Assembly: GCA_902459845.2 (NCBI GenBank)
Contig: CABPSV020000282.1
Coordinates: 1 to 18,676 of the forward strand
DNA: 18,676 nucleotides
From: Hepatocystis sp. ex Piliocolobus tephrosceles
Taxonomy: Eukaryota > Apicomplexa > Aconoidasida > Haemosporida > Plasmodiidae
Reading direction: 5' to 3'
The notes under the pieces were generated by a model, which worked only from the letters and a program-made list of their open reading frames with translations, did no database searches and had not been told where the DNA came from. The position numbers were made by a program, and so were the translations under genes. Numbering within the stretch: position 1 is the stretch's first letter; the number at the start of each line of letters is the position of its first letter. Below, in pieces: positions 1-9,521 of the stretch.

Positions 1-360
1 ATTAGCACCGAGAGTAGTACTAGAATTAGCACCGATAGTAGTACTGGCATTAGCACCGATAGTAGTACTAGAATTAGCACCGATAGTAGTACTGGCATTA
101 GCACCGAGAGTAGTACTAGAATTAGCACCGATAGTAGTACTGGCATTAGCACCGATAGTAGTACTAGAATTAGCACCGATAGTAGTACTGGCATTAGCAC
201 CGATAGTAGTACTAGAATTAGCACCGATAGTAGTACTAGAATTAGCACCGATAGTAGTACTGGCATTAGCACCGATAGTAGTACTGGCATTAGCACCGAT
301 AGTAGTACTGGCATTAGCACCGCCAGTAGTACTAGAATTAGCAATGGTAGTAGTACTGTC
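1..360 (-). repeat. 24-bp tandem repeat encoding an octapeptide array
   Basis: Fifteen contiguous 24-bp units, in frame with the VHS-GAT gene, encode (A/S)STT(I/L)GAN. The unit nearest the unique sequence (337-360) is the most diverged, and unit 14 changes I/L to G. The rest differ almost only at two codons. The array reaches base 1, so its true length is unknown. Confidence 0.97.
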
Positions 361-2712
361 GTCAAAAATCAAATCTAATGTCGTAGAGACATTCTTAATA
401 GCCGTACTATTAAACGTGTTCGTTAGATCACTAAAAAACGGATCATAAGCATTCTGATTGTCATTTATATTTTTAAAATTGTTAATTTTGTCATCTTTTA
501 TTTTTGCTTGTTCAGTATTCCATGGATCATATGTATTAAATATAATATCATTTATATTTATCGATGAAGTTGTATTTTTTTTTTTTTTAATTTTTTTTTT
601 ATTTTTTTTTTTTTTGGTTGATTCATCACTTTTTTCCTCATCATCCCATGTGTCCCAATCAGTTGTTTGACTTGTTTGTGATTGTTCGGAATGTTCTACC
701 GATTTATCCACTTCCTTAGGTTCAACATGTTTGACCTTATCAGTCAACTTGTTCATATCCGTCTGCTGTAAAATACATATTTGATCATTTATATAAAGAA
801 GTGAATTTAATGTTACAGATATATTAACGTTTCCAGTATAATCTGATAATTTATTAATACATTGTAATATAGTATCTTTATATTTCGATATGATAGTAAT
901 ACATTTTGCCTTTTCACTGTCATTATACATATTTTTTATTTCTTTTAAACTTTTCATAATATTATTAATTTGTGTTAATTTTAGAGGTAGTTCATGTAAA
1001 ATGTTGTCATCTGAAAAGGATGGAGAAATATGAGCATTTTTAACAAAAAACTTTTCTGACTTGTTAATAATAGGAAATGTGATTCCTTTTTCTTTTAGTG
1101 ATCTGTATTCTAAAAAAAAGACACTAGCTATCTGTTGATGTAATATAAAAGAATCATGCCATAATTGTAACATAAATAAAATTTTTCTTTTTATAAAATG
1201 TAATCTGGGATCTGTTGCAACACCTGGGTGTATAATAGGAACAATAAAAAATTTGGATAATTTCGATTTTACATTTTTTGTAATTGATTTTTTTAATGTA
1301 GTACATTTTAACAAATTTCTTATTTTTTTCATAAAACTTTCATCAATAAATCGAATAAAATATAATCCTAAATTTTTAACACAGAAGTTTAAAAATTCTA
1401 GGGATAAAACTACTTCTTCAGGTACATGTTTTCTTTTTAATTTTTTTCCAATGATTTTTATAGTATAAATAATTATATTAACTTTTTCCTGCATATATGT
1501 TAATACATTATATGCTCTATATACATCTAAAAATATTATATCGTTTAAACAATTAATATTTTTGTCATTATATTTTATCATTTCATTACAATCAATGTTT
1601 CCATGATTCCTTAATAAATTATCAAGACATGTACAATACGTTTCATCATTTGTTATATTTCGTAAGCTCATAATTTCATTCGTATATGTATCACCTAATC
1701 TTGTTCTATTATAATTTGTGTTTTGTGTTTCTTCGTTATTTAAAAAACTTTCTAAGTTACTACTATTTATATTATTATACGCATTAGTTCTTTCGCTCTT
1801 CATAATTCGTTGATTCTGTTGGTAGGTTCTGTTGTTGTTTTGGTACACATTGTTTAAATTTGTCACTGCTGATGTTGTTGCTGATGTTGTTGCTGATGTT
1901 GTTGTTGATGTTGTTGTTGCTGCCCTACTGTTATGAAAAAAATTAAGCGTATCCTCTCTTTTATTGGCATTAATAGTGTCACTAGTTTTTTGCTGATAAA
2001 ACAAATTATTTTGCACATTATTGTTTTTATTATTAAAAGAATTTGTGTAATCGTTTTTGTTTTGAAATAAAGTGTTATTAACTGATGAGCTGAAATTTTT
2101 ATTATTCAAACTGTGGTTATTCAAACTGTGGTTATTCAAACTGTGGTTATTCAAACTGTGGTTATTCAAACGGTTGTTATTCAAACGGTTGTTATTCAAA
2201 CGGTTGTTATTCAAACTGTTGGTATTAAAAGTATTGGTATTAAAACTGTTGGTATTAAAACTGTTGGTATTAAAGTTTTTATTGTTAAAATTAGCCACAC
2301 CGTTATTACTACTATTACTACTCATGTTATAATTTATATTATTAATCATGTTATTAAATGACTTTACGCAATTATTTGATATTTCACTAATGTTTGAGCT
2401 GTTAAATAAAGCTTTTGATTTTTTTTTTAATGTTTTCGAACCATTACTTGATAAAAAATTAGAGTTCAAATAAGAAGATATTGATGTTGTTGATTTTATT
2501 GATGATTTTGTTGATGATTTTGTTGATGATTTTGTTGTATTTTTATTACGTTCTCTATTTTCAATACTCCATTGTGTATAACTATTATCACGCTTGTTTG
2601 AAATGTCGTCCGATGCAACATTGCCTCTTACAGTGTTACTATACTCTTTTACTTGAAGGTTTATGTTATTATCTTTCGCGTCTTTTCTTTTTCTAACACC
2701 ACTGCTATCCAT
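1..2712 (-). CDS. VHS-GAT domain protein, TOM1-like adaptor (partial, C-terminus beyond window)
   Basis: I read 904 uninterrupted codons on the minus strand from ATG 2712-2710 to base 1, with no stop in frame. An in-frame TAA at 2721-2719 supports this start. Residues 1-350 are N/S/K-rich low complexity with a pentapeptide array. Residues about 365-530 match a VHS domain: the core helix reads VLSLEFLNFCVKNLG, and the last helix ends YRSLKEKGITFP after ILFMLQLWHDSF, as in TOM1, GGA and Hrs. Residues about 565-645 form helices resembling a GAT domain (KYKDTILQCINKL, then SLLYINDQICILQQ). Then come an acidic Trp stretch (DWDTWDDEE, from 685), a Lys-rich run, DPW (729-731), DPF (757-759) and an octapeptide array (785-904). 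VHS-GAT proteins bind ubiquitinated cargo and clathrin on endosomes. That role is inferred from family. A GGA-type ear cannot be excluded because the C-terminus is missing. Confidence 0.82.
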   Translation of the reverse strand, partial: MDSSGVRKRKDAKDNNINLQVKEYSNTVRGNVASDDISNKRDNSYTQWSIENRERNKNTTKSSTKSSTKSSIKSTTSISSYLNSNFLSSNGSKTLKKKSKALFNSSNISEISNNCVKSFNNMINNINYNMSSNSSNNGVANFNNKNFNTNSFNTNSFNTNTFNTNSLNNNRLNNNRLNNNRLNNHSLNNHSLNNHSLNNHSLNNKNFSSSVNNTLFQNKNDYTNSFNNKNNNVQNNLFYQQKTSDTINANKREDTLNFFHNSRAATTTSTTTSATTSATTSAVTNLNNVYQNNNRTYQQNQRIMKSERTNAYNNINSSNLESFLNNEETQNTNYNRTRLGDTYTNEIMSLRNITNDETYCTCLDNLLRNHGNIDCNEMIKYNDKNINCLNDIIFLDVYRAYNVLTYMQEKVNIIIYTIKIIGKKLKRKHVPEEVVLSLEFLNFCVKNLGLYFIRFIDESFMKKIRNLLKCTTLKKSITKNVKSKLSKFFIVPIIHPGVATDPRLHFIKRKILFMLQLWHDSFILHQQIASVFFLEYRSLKEKGITFPIINKSEKFFVKNAHISPSFSDDNILHELPLKLTQINNIMKSLKEIKNMYNDSEKAKCITIISKYKDTILQCINKLSDYTGNVNISVTLNSLLYINDQICILQQTDMNKLTDKVKHVEPKEVDKSVEHSEQSQTSQTTDWDTWDDEEKSDESTKKKKNKKKIKKKKNTTSSININDIIFNTYDPWNTEQAKIKDDKINNFKNINDNQNAYDPFFSDLTNTFNSTAIKNVSTTLDLIFDDSTTTIANSSTTGGANASTTIGANASTTIGANASTTIGANSSTTIGANSSTTIGANASTTIGANSSTTIGANASTTIGANSSTTLGANASTTIGANSSTTIGANASTTIGANSSTTLGAN
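2104..2283 (-). repeat. 15-bp tandem repeat encoding Asn-rich pentapeptides
   Basis: About twelve 15-bp units lie in the N-terminal low-complexity part of the VHS-GAT gene. On the minus strand they encode NNLSH-type, then NNLRN-type, then TNFSN-type pentapeptides. A gradual drift from one variant to the next is visible along the array. Confidence 0.9.
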
Positions 2713-2784
2713 TTTGGGTTAAATGTACGTAGGTATGTATGTGTGTGTAAAGGTGTGTACGTATATGCGCATGTGTCTATGTAC

Positions 2785-2915
2785 GTATGTCTACGTGCCT
2801 ATGTCTATATGCGTATGTCTATATGCGTATGTCTATATGCGTATGTCTCTGTGCGTATGTCTCTGTGCGTATGTCTCTGTGCTTATGTCTCTGTGCGTAT
2901 GTCTATGTACTTATG
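2785..2915. repeat. 14-bp minisatellite (cgtatgtctatatg type)
   Basis: About nine tandem units alternate between cgtatgtctatatg and cgtatgtctctgtg variants. They lie just upstream of the VHS-GAT start, so they may fall in its 5' UTR or promoter. Confidence 0.85.
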
Positions 2916-2979
2916 GACATGTAATAGTGGTCGGTGCAACAACTACGACACCTATCATTACAATATAGTAATAAAGAAA

Positions 2980-3028
<49 letters not shown>
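2980..3028 (+). repeat. Poly(A) tract
   Basis: About 48 consecutive A bases lie in the VHS-GAT upstream region. On the strand of that gene this is poly(T), a feature often seen upstream of Plasmodium genes. Confidence 0.9.
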
Positions 3029-3031
<3 letters not shown>

Positions 3032-3505
3032 GAAAGGTGAAAAATGTTTATGTATATATGTATATGTATGTATGTGTACATATACTGATTCACCCTGTGT
3101 ACATCAAACAAACATATTATTTACAAATATGTACGCATATGTTTATGTATTTATTAAAAAAAAATAAATTAAAGTAAAAAAAAAAAATAGATATAAAAAT
3201 AAATAAAAACTTTTCTTTTATAAGAATTTTCCACTTTTTATAAAAAAAATCTGTCAAAAAAATGACCATTCATTAAACACGGAAATCGTCTATGTATATG
3301 TATGTATATGTGTGTGTAGATAGCTTTATGTACATGTATTACTGCTACTGCACTTTTTTAAAATATTATAATTTTTAATTTTAGTTTTTTACTCATTACA
3401 TATCAACTCGTACACATATCTTTATATTTTATTGTTTATTCTACAAATACTAAGAACAATAGTTCATTGTTTTATTTGAAGTGTGGGAAGCACATCCACT
3501 AAGTA

Positions 3506-3545
<40 letters not shown>

Positions 3546-4097
3546 AATATGTATAGGAACAATACTTTGCAACAGTAACGTCTTTTCTTTTTTTTATTGT
3601 TGTAAAAATGTCACCAATATGTGCAAATGAAAAAATGTTTGCATCGGTGCGAATATATGTGTCCGCTCTTATATAACTAATGATTTATAAAAATGTGAAA
3701 TGCATATACAAATGTGTATATATGTAAATATATATTTGTACATATATATATGCATACTTTTATGTGTTTACTAAAAAAATTTTATTTAAAATAATAAAAA
3801 AAAAAAAAGTTTCATTTTTTATTTTAATTTTTCGCACAAAAAAAAAAAAAAAAAAAAAATTTACTTATACAAAAATACGCATTAGTTCATGGCACTCTTT
3901 GATTTAGCAAATTCATATCAGTTAAACTATTTAATTAAAAACATCTTTCATTCGAACGTGAGCAAACTTTAAAAGTGTTGAAATTATTTGAAAAGGTTCG
4001 TTTCTAAAAAGTTAAGTGTTTCATTGATTAAAAAATATTTAATTTATGTATGTATATACATATTTGAATCATGTAATGTGTTTTAAAAGTGAGGAAC

Positions 4098-4290
4098 TAA
4101 ACGTGAAAAAAGTAAAGAAAAGAAAAAGTATAGTAAAGTAAAGGAAAGAAAAAGTAAAGGAAAGGAAAGTAAAGAAAAGAAAAAGTAAAGGAAAGGAAAG
4201 AAAAGGTAAAGGAAGGGAAAATAAAAGAAAAGAAAAAGTAAAGAAAAAACTAAAGCAAAAATTAAAGCAAAAGTTAAAGCAAAAATAGAA
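4098..4290 (+). repeat. Polypurine tract with short A/G-rich tandem repeats
   Basis: Nearly all bases on the plus strand are A or G, in interlocking aaagtaaagg and aaaagaaaaag units, broken only by single T or C bases. It grades into about four copies of a 12-bp unit (taaagcaaaaat type) at 4250-4286. Such strand-asymmetric tracts can form triplex structures. No gene is evident. Confidence 0.8.
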
Positions 4291-4347
4291 ACAAAAAAAA
4301 CAAAATAAATTATTAAAAAAATTTTGAACTTATTACAATTGTGGATT

Positions 4348-4397
<50 letters not shown>

Positions 4398-4479
4398 CCT
4401 GACTTTTTTTTTTTTTTTTTTTTTCCTCCGTAAAGTGTAGTTCTTTTTATATTAATAAGGGAAAAAAACAGAAAACATG

Positions 4480-5145
4480 GATAAACAAGTAAATGAATAA
4501 ACAAGTGAATGAATAAAAAAGTGAATGAATAAGCAAGTAAATGGATACATGTAAATCAACAAGTAAATAAACGAGCAAATAAATAAACGAACAAATAAAT
4601 AAACGAACAAATAAATAAACGAGCAAATAAATAAACGAACAAATAAATAAACGAACAAATAAATAAACGAACAAATAAATAAACGAACAAATAAATAAAC
4701 GAACAAATAAATAAACGAACAAATAAATAAACGAACAAATAAATAAACGAACAAATAAATAAACGAATAGATAAATAAACGAACAAATAAATAAACGAAC
4801 AAATAAATAAACGAACAAATAAATAAACGAACAAATAAATAAACGAACAAATAAATAAACGAACAAATAAATAAACGAACAAATAAATAAACGAACAAAT
4901 AAATAAACGAACAAATAAATAAACGAACAAATAAATAAACGAACAAATAAATAAACGAACAAATAAATAAACGAATAGATAAATAAACGAACAAATAAAT
5001 AAACGAATAGATAAATAAACGAACAAATAAATAAACGAACAAATAAATAAACGAACAAATAAATAAACGAATAGATAAATAAACGAACAAATAAACGAAC
5101 AAATAAATAAACGAATAGATAAATAAACGAATAGATAGAATAGAA
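4480..5145. repeat. Large 16-bp minisatellite (aaataaataaacgaac)
   Basis: About 40 tandem units of 16 bp. The left edge (4480-4560) has degenerate aacaagtaaatgaata units. The core (about 4563-5135) is nearly homogeneous, with scattered variants carrying cgagc or cgaatag. Because 16 is not a multiple of 3, the translated pattern has a 16-residue period in every minus frame. This produces long artefactual open frames. Confidence 0.95.
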
Positions 5146-5923
5146 AAGAGAATGAATCTTAAGTGCGCTTAAACAAATATATATACGAGGACGCACATAT
5201 TATATATATATATATGCATGTACTTACATGCACATATTTAACACTTATGTATGCAATTATATTGCACACATCTAACAATGAAAACAGAGTTAACAAATTA
5301 ATATTATACAAATATACCTTAGTAAAAAAGAAAGCTAAAAAAAAAAAAAAAAAAAAAAAATAATTATAACAGTGATTATCTTATTGGAAAATTGTTGTTA
5401 CTTAAAAATTCAAAAATTTAGTAATATGCATGTATAAATGTGTACTGTGAAGTGTTTTCAAACTATACACAATCAAACTTAAATATTTTATACATAAAAA
5501 TATATACATATATATGTATATATTGTAAATGGAAAAAATGTACTTATAAACGTTTTATATGTAATAATGCAAACGTACAACTATGATTCGGCAAGCGTTT
5601 TTTTAAAATAACTGGACCAAATAATATGGATTTGAGTAACGCTAATAAATACATAATAAAAAGTTAATATATACAACGAGGCATTTTATTTTATCATTAT
5701 TCATACAGTGTCAGTAAAAAAAAAAAATATATTAAGTGTTTACTTATATGTACATATATATGTATATGTCAACATCTTCAAATACGTACATGTATATATA
5801 TACATATATATTATATGTACATATATATTATATGTACGGTTTTTATAGAACAATCCACAAATAAAAAATATGAAGGTACATTTTTGAAAAACAAATGTGT
5901 GCCAATAAAAATATTATAACATA

Positions 5924-6054
5924 ATGCTATTATTATTATTATTATCATTTTTTCTGATTTATAAAAGTTATAACAATTCTTTTTTTTGCATAAAATTAAT
6001 AAAAAAATTCCCTGCGTTTGTGCCAGTATCTGTAGGTCACACAGAAAGTGAGTG

Positions 6055-6089
<35 letters not shown>

Positions 6090-7971
6090 TAGCACAGCAA
6101 TAACAATAACAATAGTAATAACAATAGTAATAAATATACAAGTCAATAGTTTATATACATATAGTTTTTATATAGTGGGTATATACAACTTATGTACTTA
6201 ACATTTTTGTGTACTCTTATTTATTTGCATTTGTATTTGCTTCTTCTTTTAACTTTTTTTTTAACTTTTTTTAACTTTTTTTTTTACACTTGCCTTTCCA
6301 GACAATTATAATAATATAAATTATAAGCATGTCAAACCATACTACATAAGTAAAAAACAAAACAAGCACTACTTCAGAATTAAAGGTGCTTTTAAATTGC
6401 GAACGCACGGTGATAAAAATGGTGATAAATATGGTGATAAATATGGTGATAAATATGGTGATAACGTTTGGGTACCATATGAAAGCAAAGTAAAAGAAGG
6501 ACACCGATATAATATATACGATGAAGCAAAACAAATAAATGATAACGAAATTGATTTACAAAATTCTGATAAAATAGATAGAGAAAAAGGTGAACTTCCA
6601 CCATTTATTTATGAGGGAGGTAATGCATATGGAGAAAAAGAAGTAAAAGATTATGAACCTGAGGTATATGATTTTCATACATATAATAAATATTTTGAAA
6701 ACTTATGTAAAAAGAATAAAGATATGATTTCTTTGTATCAATTAGATAAAAATTTATTAGATGAAAGTTATTTTGAAGCAAAAAAAGGAGGGCCTAAAAC
6801 TTTTGGCTTTCGCTTTAAACAGATTCAACCAGTACAATATCATGAAGGTCGAGCTTATACATATTTTTTTATGCATTCACATGAAGTTGAATTATGTCCT
6901 ATATTTTTAAATGCATTTAGAAGAGTAGCAATAAAACATTTAAAAGGTGGAAGAGTTACAGCGTTAAGGATACCTAATATGAAACATGAATTTTATTGTA
7001 TTGTTGGTGTTAGAGAGAATTTTTTTGATTTGGCTCAAAATTTAAGACATATAACATTTAGAAATGTTAGTGAAAAAGCAGATATGAATAATTATATAAT
7101 GGGAAAATTTAGAATTAAAGGTCCTATGATAGTTGTAGCTGGACATATGCAATTACCAGATTCAGTTGAAATTGTAAATAAAAATCAATATATTTGTTCA
7201 GTTGCTGCAGGTAGCTATTTAGAAATGGATGTAAAAATTGAAAGTATCGAAGAATATGTTATGCCTGAATATGGCTTACAATCAAGAAATAGAGATATAT
7301 GTAAAGATAATTTTATTCATTTCAGTAGTAGTTGTACACCTGTTGAATATTTTGGTTTTACTGGTCAAAGAAGAGGAATAAATTTAGATATATTGGGTGA
7401 GATAAATGTAGTCGAAATACATACAGATGGGTCTATAACACCTAAAACTGCACTTTTAAAAACTATTGATTATATGGCAGAAAATTTTAAATATATGGAA
7501 AATGCATTATATAATAATTGTTATACCTGTGATGATGGTTCGATTGATGAAGAATTTAGAGATCCTGATTTTTATATGGACAAAGATAGATATACTGATG
7601 TACCATGGAATAAATATAAAAGTACTTCACAAGAGTTAGAAGAAAGTAGAAAATGGCTGTATAGAAAAGATGTACATAGACAATATACCATAGACCCAGA
7701 AAGTGCAGAATCAAAACAAGAAAGAGAAATGTTATGGGAAAAGAAAAAAAAATTACAAAGAGAAATTGAGAAAAGAAAAGAACAAATAAAAAAAGGACCA
7801 TCAGCATATGAAGGTGAATTTATACCTCCTGAAGAAAGACATGATTGTTTGCTTGATTGGCCAGTAGACAAATCGGAAAGAAATATGAATCCGCCCAGGT
7901 GGGTCATTGAAAGGCCTCTTGATAAAACGCCTCACATAGGCTACGAGGAACATTATGACGAAGGGATCTGA
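5924..7971 (+). CDS. rpoA: Apicoplast-type DNA-directed RNA polymerase alpha subunit, two exons (5924-6047 and 6302-7971)
   Basis: The long frame starting near 6302 lacks an ATG before its conserved part, so a first exon is required. Exon 1 (ATG 5924) encodes MLLLLLLSFFLIYKSY followed by a basic stretch and ends at a perfect gtgagt donor. Exon 2 follows a pyrimidine tract ending cctttccag. The phases match, giving 597 residues. The leader is a signal peptide plus a K/N-rich, acid-poor transit-like segment, as in apicoplast proteins. The body matches bacterial RpoA N-terminal domain landmarks: GGRVTALRIPNMKHEFYCIVG, cut here at GGRVTALRI and IVGVRENFFDLAQNL; GPMIVVAGHMQLPDSVEI; and IHTDGSITPKTAL (T416-D417-G418). 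These correspond to dimerisation and beta/beta-prime contact parts. The C-terminus is charged and shows no recognisable alpha-CTD. A GDKY repeat follows the leader. Function is inferred from homology. Confidence 0.83.
6048..6301 (+). other. Intron of rpoA
   Basis: The 254-bp intron runs from gtgagtgaag to cctttccag. It contains a poly(A) run near 6058-6086 and a T-rich tract with repeated aacttttttt before the acceptor. Splicing joins exon 1 to exon 2 in phase 1 and restores an Asn codon. Reading through the donor hits TGA within two codons, so the intron is needed for the leader. Confidence 0.8.
6409..6462 (+). repeat. 12-bp GDKY-encoding tandem repeat in rpoA
   Basis: About four and a half copies of ggtgataaatat encode GDKY/GDKN directly after the presumed transit segment. 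Hydrophilic repeats of this sort are common Plasmodium linkers and lie outside the conserved polymerase domain. Confidence 0.85.
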
Positions 7972-7991
7972 GCGCATGCGCGCATGAGTAT

Positions 7992-8157
7992 GTAAAAACA
8001 TCAGCTGTAAAAACATCAGTTGTAAAATATCAGCAGTATAATATCAGCTGTAAAAACATCAGTTGTAAAATATCAGCAGTATAATATCAGCTGTAAAATA
8101 TCAGCTATAAAATATCAGCTATAAAATATCAGCTATAAAATATCAGCTGTAAAAACA
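7992..8157 (+). repeat. 14-15-bp minisatellite (gtaaaatatcagct type) in rpoA 3' flank
   Basis: About eleven units start 20 bp after the rpoA stop. They alternate between gtaaaaacatcagct, gtaaaatatcagca, gtataatatcagct and ataaaatatcagct. Several junctions create the palindrome CAGCTG. The repeat is probably transcribed within the rpoA 3' UTR. Confidence 0.9.
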
Positions 8158-8403
8158 TTTGAAACGGAACGTTTTTAATCATAAAAATTTTTTTCTCTTA
8201 TGAAAAATATTGCTCATATAAAAAAACTTTTTCATATTTTAAGCTTATTTTTATTTACTCAATTTACTTATTAATCCATGTTATATGTTTTGTAATGGGA
8301 TGAAAAATTAAAATAAAAAAAAAAAATGTAAAATTTATTTTATTCTCGTTTGGGGATTATTTTTCCTTTTTGGGGGTATACGTAATATATTAGTGTATAT
8401 TAT

Positions 8404-8435
<32 letters not shown>

Positions 8436-8921
8436 TTCATATACTGTGTGTGTCTATTTTTTTAGTAACATTTTTTTTGAAAGCCTTTACAAATTATAAT
8501 TTTATTAAAATTATCATTTTGTAACGAGTGTTTGGGGTTGAATAAAAGTGTTTATTTTTTTCATTTTCTTTTTCATTTTCTTTTTCTTTTTCTTTTTCAT
8601 TTTCTTTTTCAATGAAATGATTAAGCGCAATAATGTGATAAAATAAAGTAACATTAAAAATTAAGAAACGAAAGTCTTATTATTATTTTGCACACATTTT
8701 ATGATTGTCAAATTGTTTATAACAAAGGTCTTTGTTTTTTTTTTTTTTTTTTTTTTTTTTTTTGGCATAAAACAATCTGGCTTGCTTCATTTTGCTTCTT
8801 CTTCTTCTTCTTCTTTTTTTTTTTTTTTTTTTGTTAAAAAAAAATAATTGTTATAGTAAAGCTTTTTTAATGTAAATATCTTTTTTTATTTTGCATAATT
8901 AATTTATAATTTACAAGATTT

Positions 8922-9050
8922 GTGGAAAAAATTTATAACATTTATTAAAAAAAAAATTATAACATTTATGGAAACAAATTTATAACATTTATGGAAAAAA
9001 ATTTATAACATTTATGGAAAAAAATTTATAACATTTATGGAAAAAAATTA
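8922..9050 (+). repeat. 22-23-bp tandem repeat (ttataacatttatggaaaaaa type)
   Basis: About five to six units share the core tataacatttatgg and are separated by A-runs of varying length. One unit has tatt in place of tatgg. The array is intergenic, with no coding role visible. Confidence 0.88.
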
Positions 9051-9243
9051 TATACAATTTTTTGCAAATGTTTAAAAGTATAAATATATGTTTTTTTTAT
9101 ATGTTAATTTTACTTTTTTTTTGCGAAACATGACTCTAGTCTAGTATTAAATAAATACTCTTACATAAAAACAGAAGAGAGAATTAAATATCGAATTTGG
9201 TAGATATGTATGATAAGAACATAAGCCCTTTTTTGCAACTCAC

Positions 9244-9246
<3 letters not shown>

Positions 9247-9291
<45 letters not shown>
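9247..9291. repeat. (TA)n dinucleotide tract
   Basis: About 22 uninterrupted TA repeats lie 230 bp upstream of the 94-residue gene. It is a microsatellite and likely length-polymorphic. Confidence 0.92.
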
Positions 9292-9301
<10 letters not shown>

Positions 9302-9521
9302 GCACGTGTTACGTACTGAAAAAGGTGTTACATTCAAATAAACGAATGTGTTATCTGGTAAAATAAACTGATCGGTCTTTTATAATTATAGAATATTGTT
9401 ATTTCTGTCATTTTTGTAATTTATAAAAAAAATATGTAGAAAACAGTTTAGTCAGCATAAACTTATTCATTCATTTACAGAGATATATATAAAACATTTT
9501 TTACAAACACAGAAAAATAAA

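Larger units (their letters stand above)
2713..5923. promoter_or_regulatory. Divergent intergenic region between the VHS-GAT gene and rpoA
   Basis: About 3.2 kb contains no convincing gene. It must carry the 5' flanks of both divergent genes. It holds minisatellites, a long poly(A) run (about 2980-3028), a (TA)n tract (about 3509-3534), a polypurine tract and a poly(T) block (about 4350-4424). Open frames here consist of repeat translation and are not credible proteins. I cannot locate core promoters by eye. Confidence 0.6.
7972..9521. other. Repeat-rich 3' flank of rpoA and upstream region of the 94-residue gene
   Basis: No credible coding frame is visible in about 1.5 kb. The stretch holds a CAGCTG-containing minisatellite (7992-8157), a (TA)n tract near 8402-8428, CATTTTCTTTTT-type repeats (8561-8610), a CTT run (8797-8815), poly(T) blocks, a 22-23-bp repeat (8922-9050) and a (TA)n tract of about 45 bp (9247-9291). 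Confidence 0.7.

Noticed and set aside
1..360. CRISPR-like array
   Set aside because: Units are contiguous without spacers, lie in frame in a eukaryotic gene, and encode a regular octapeptide.
361..420. Clathrin-box reading of TLDLIFDD in the VHS-GAT linker
   Set aside because: It does not fit the L-hydrophobic-x-hydrophobic-acidic pattern, so I do not claim a clathrin box.
2653..3177. Plus-strand 174-residue frame
   Set aside because: It overlaps the start of the VHS-GAT gene, then runs through the 14-bp minisatellite and a poly(A) run. Composition is that of repeats.
4447..5196. Minus-strand frames of 156-249 residues (LFVYLFVRLFICSFIY pattern)
   Set aside because: They are pure translation of the 16-bp minisatellite and are open in all three minus frames. 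No unique sequence is present, so they are not genes.
6397..7971. RpoA starting at the TTG codon 6397
   Set aside because: Nuclear Plasmodium genes start at ATG. A spliced upstream exon with consensus sites in phase explains the N-terminus better.
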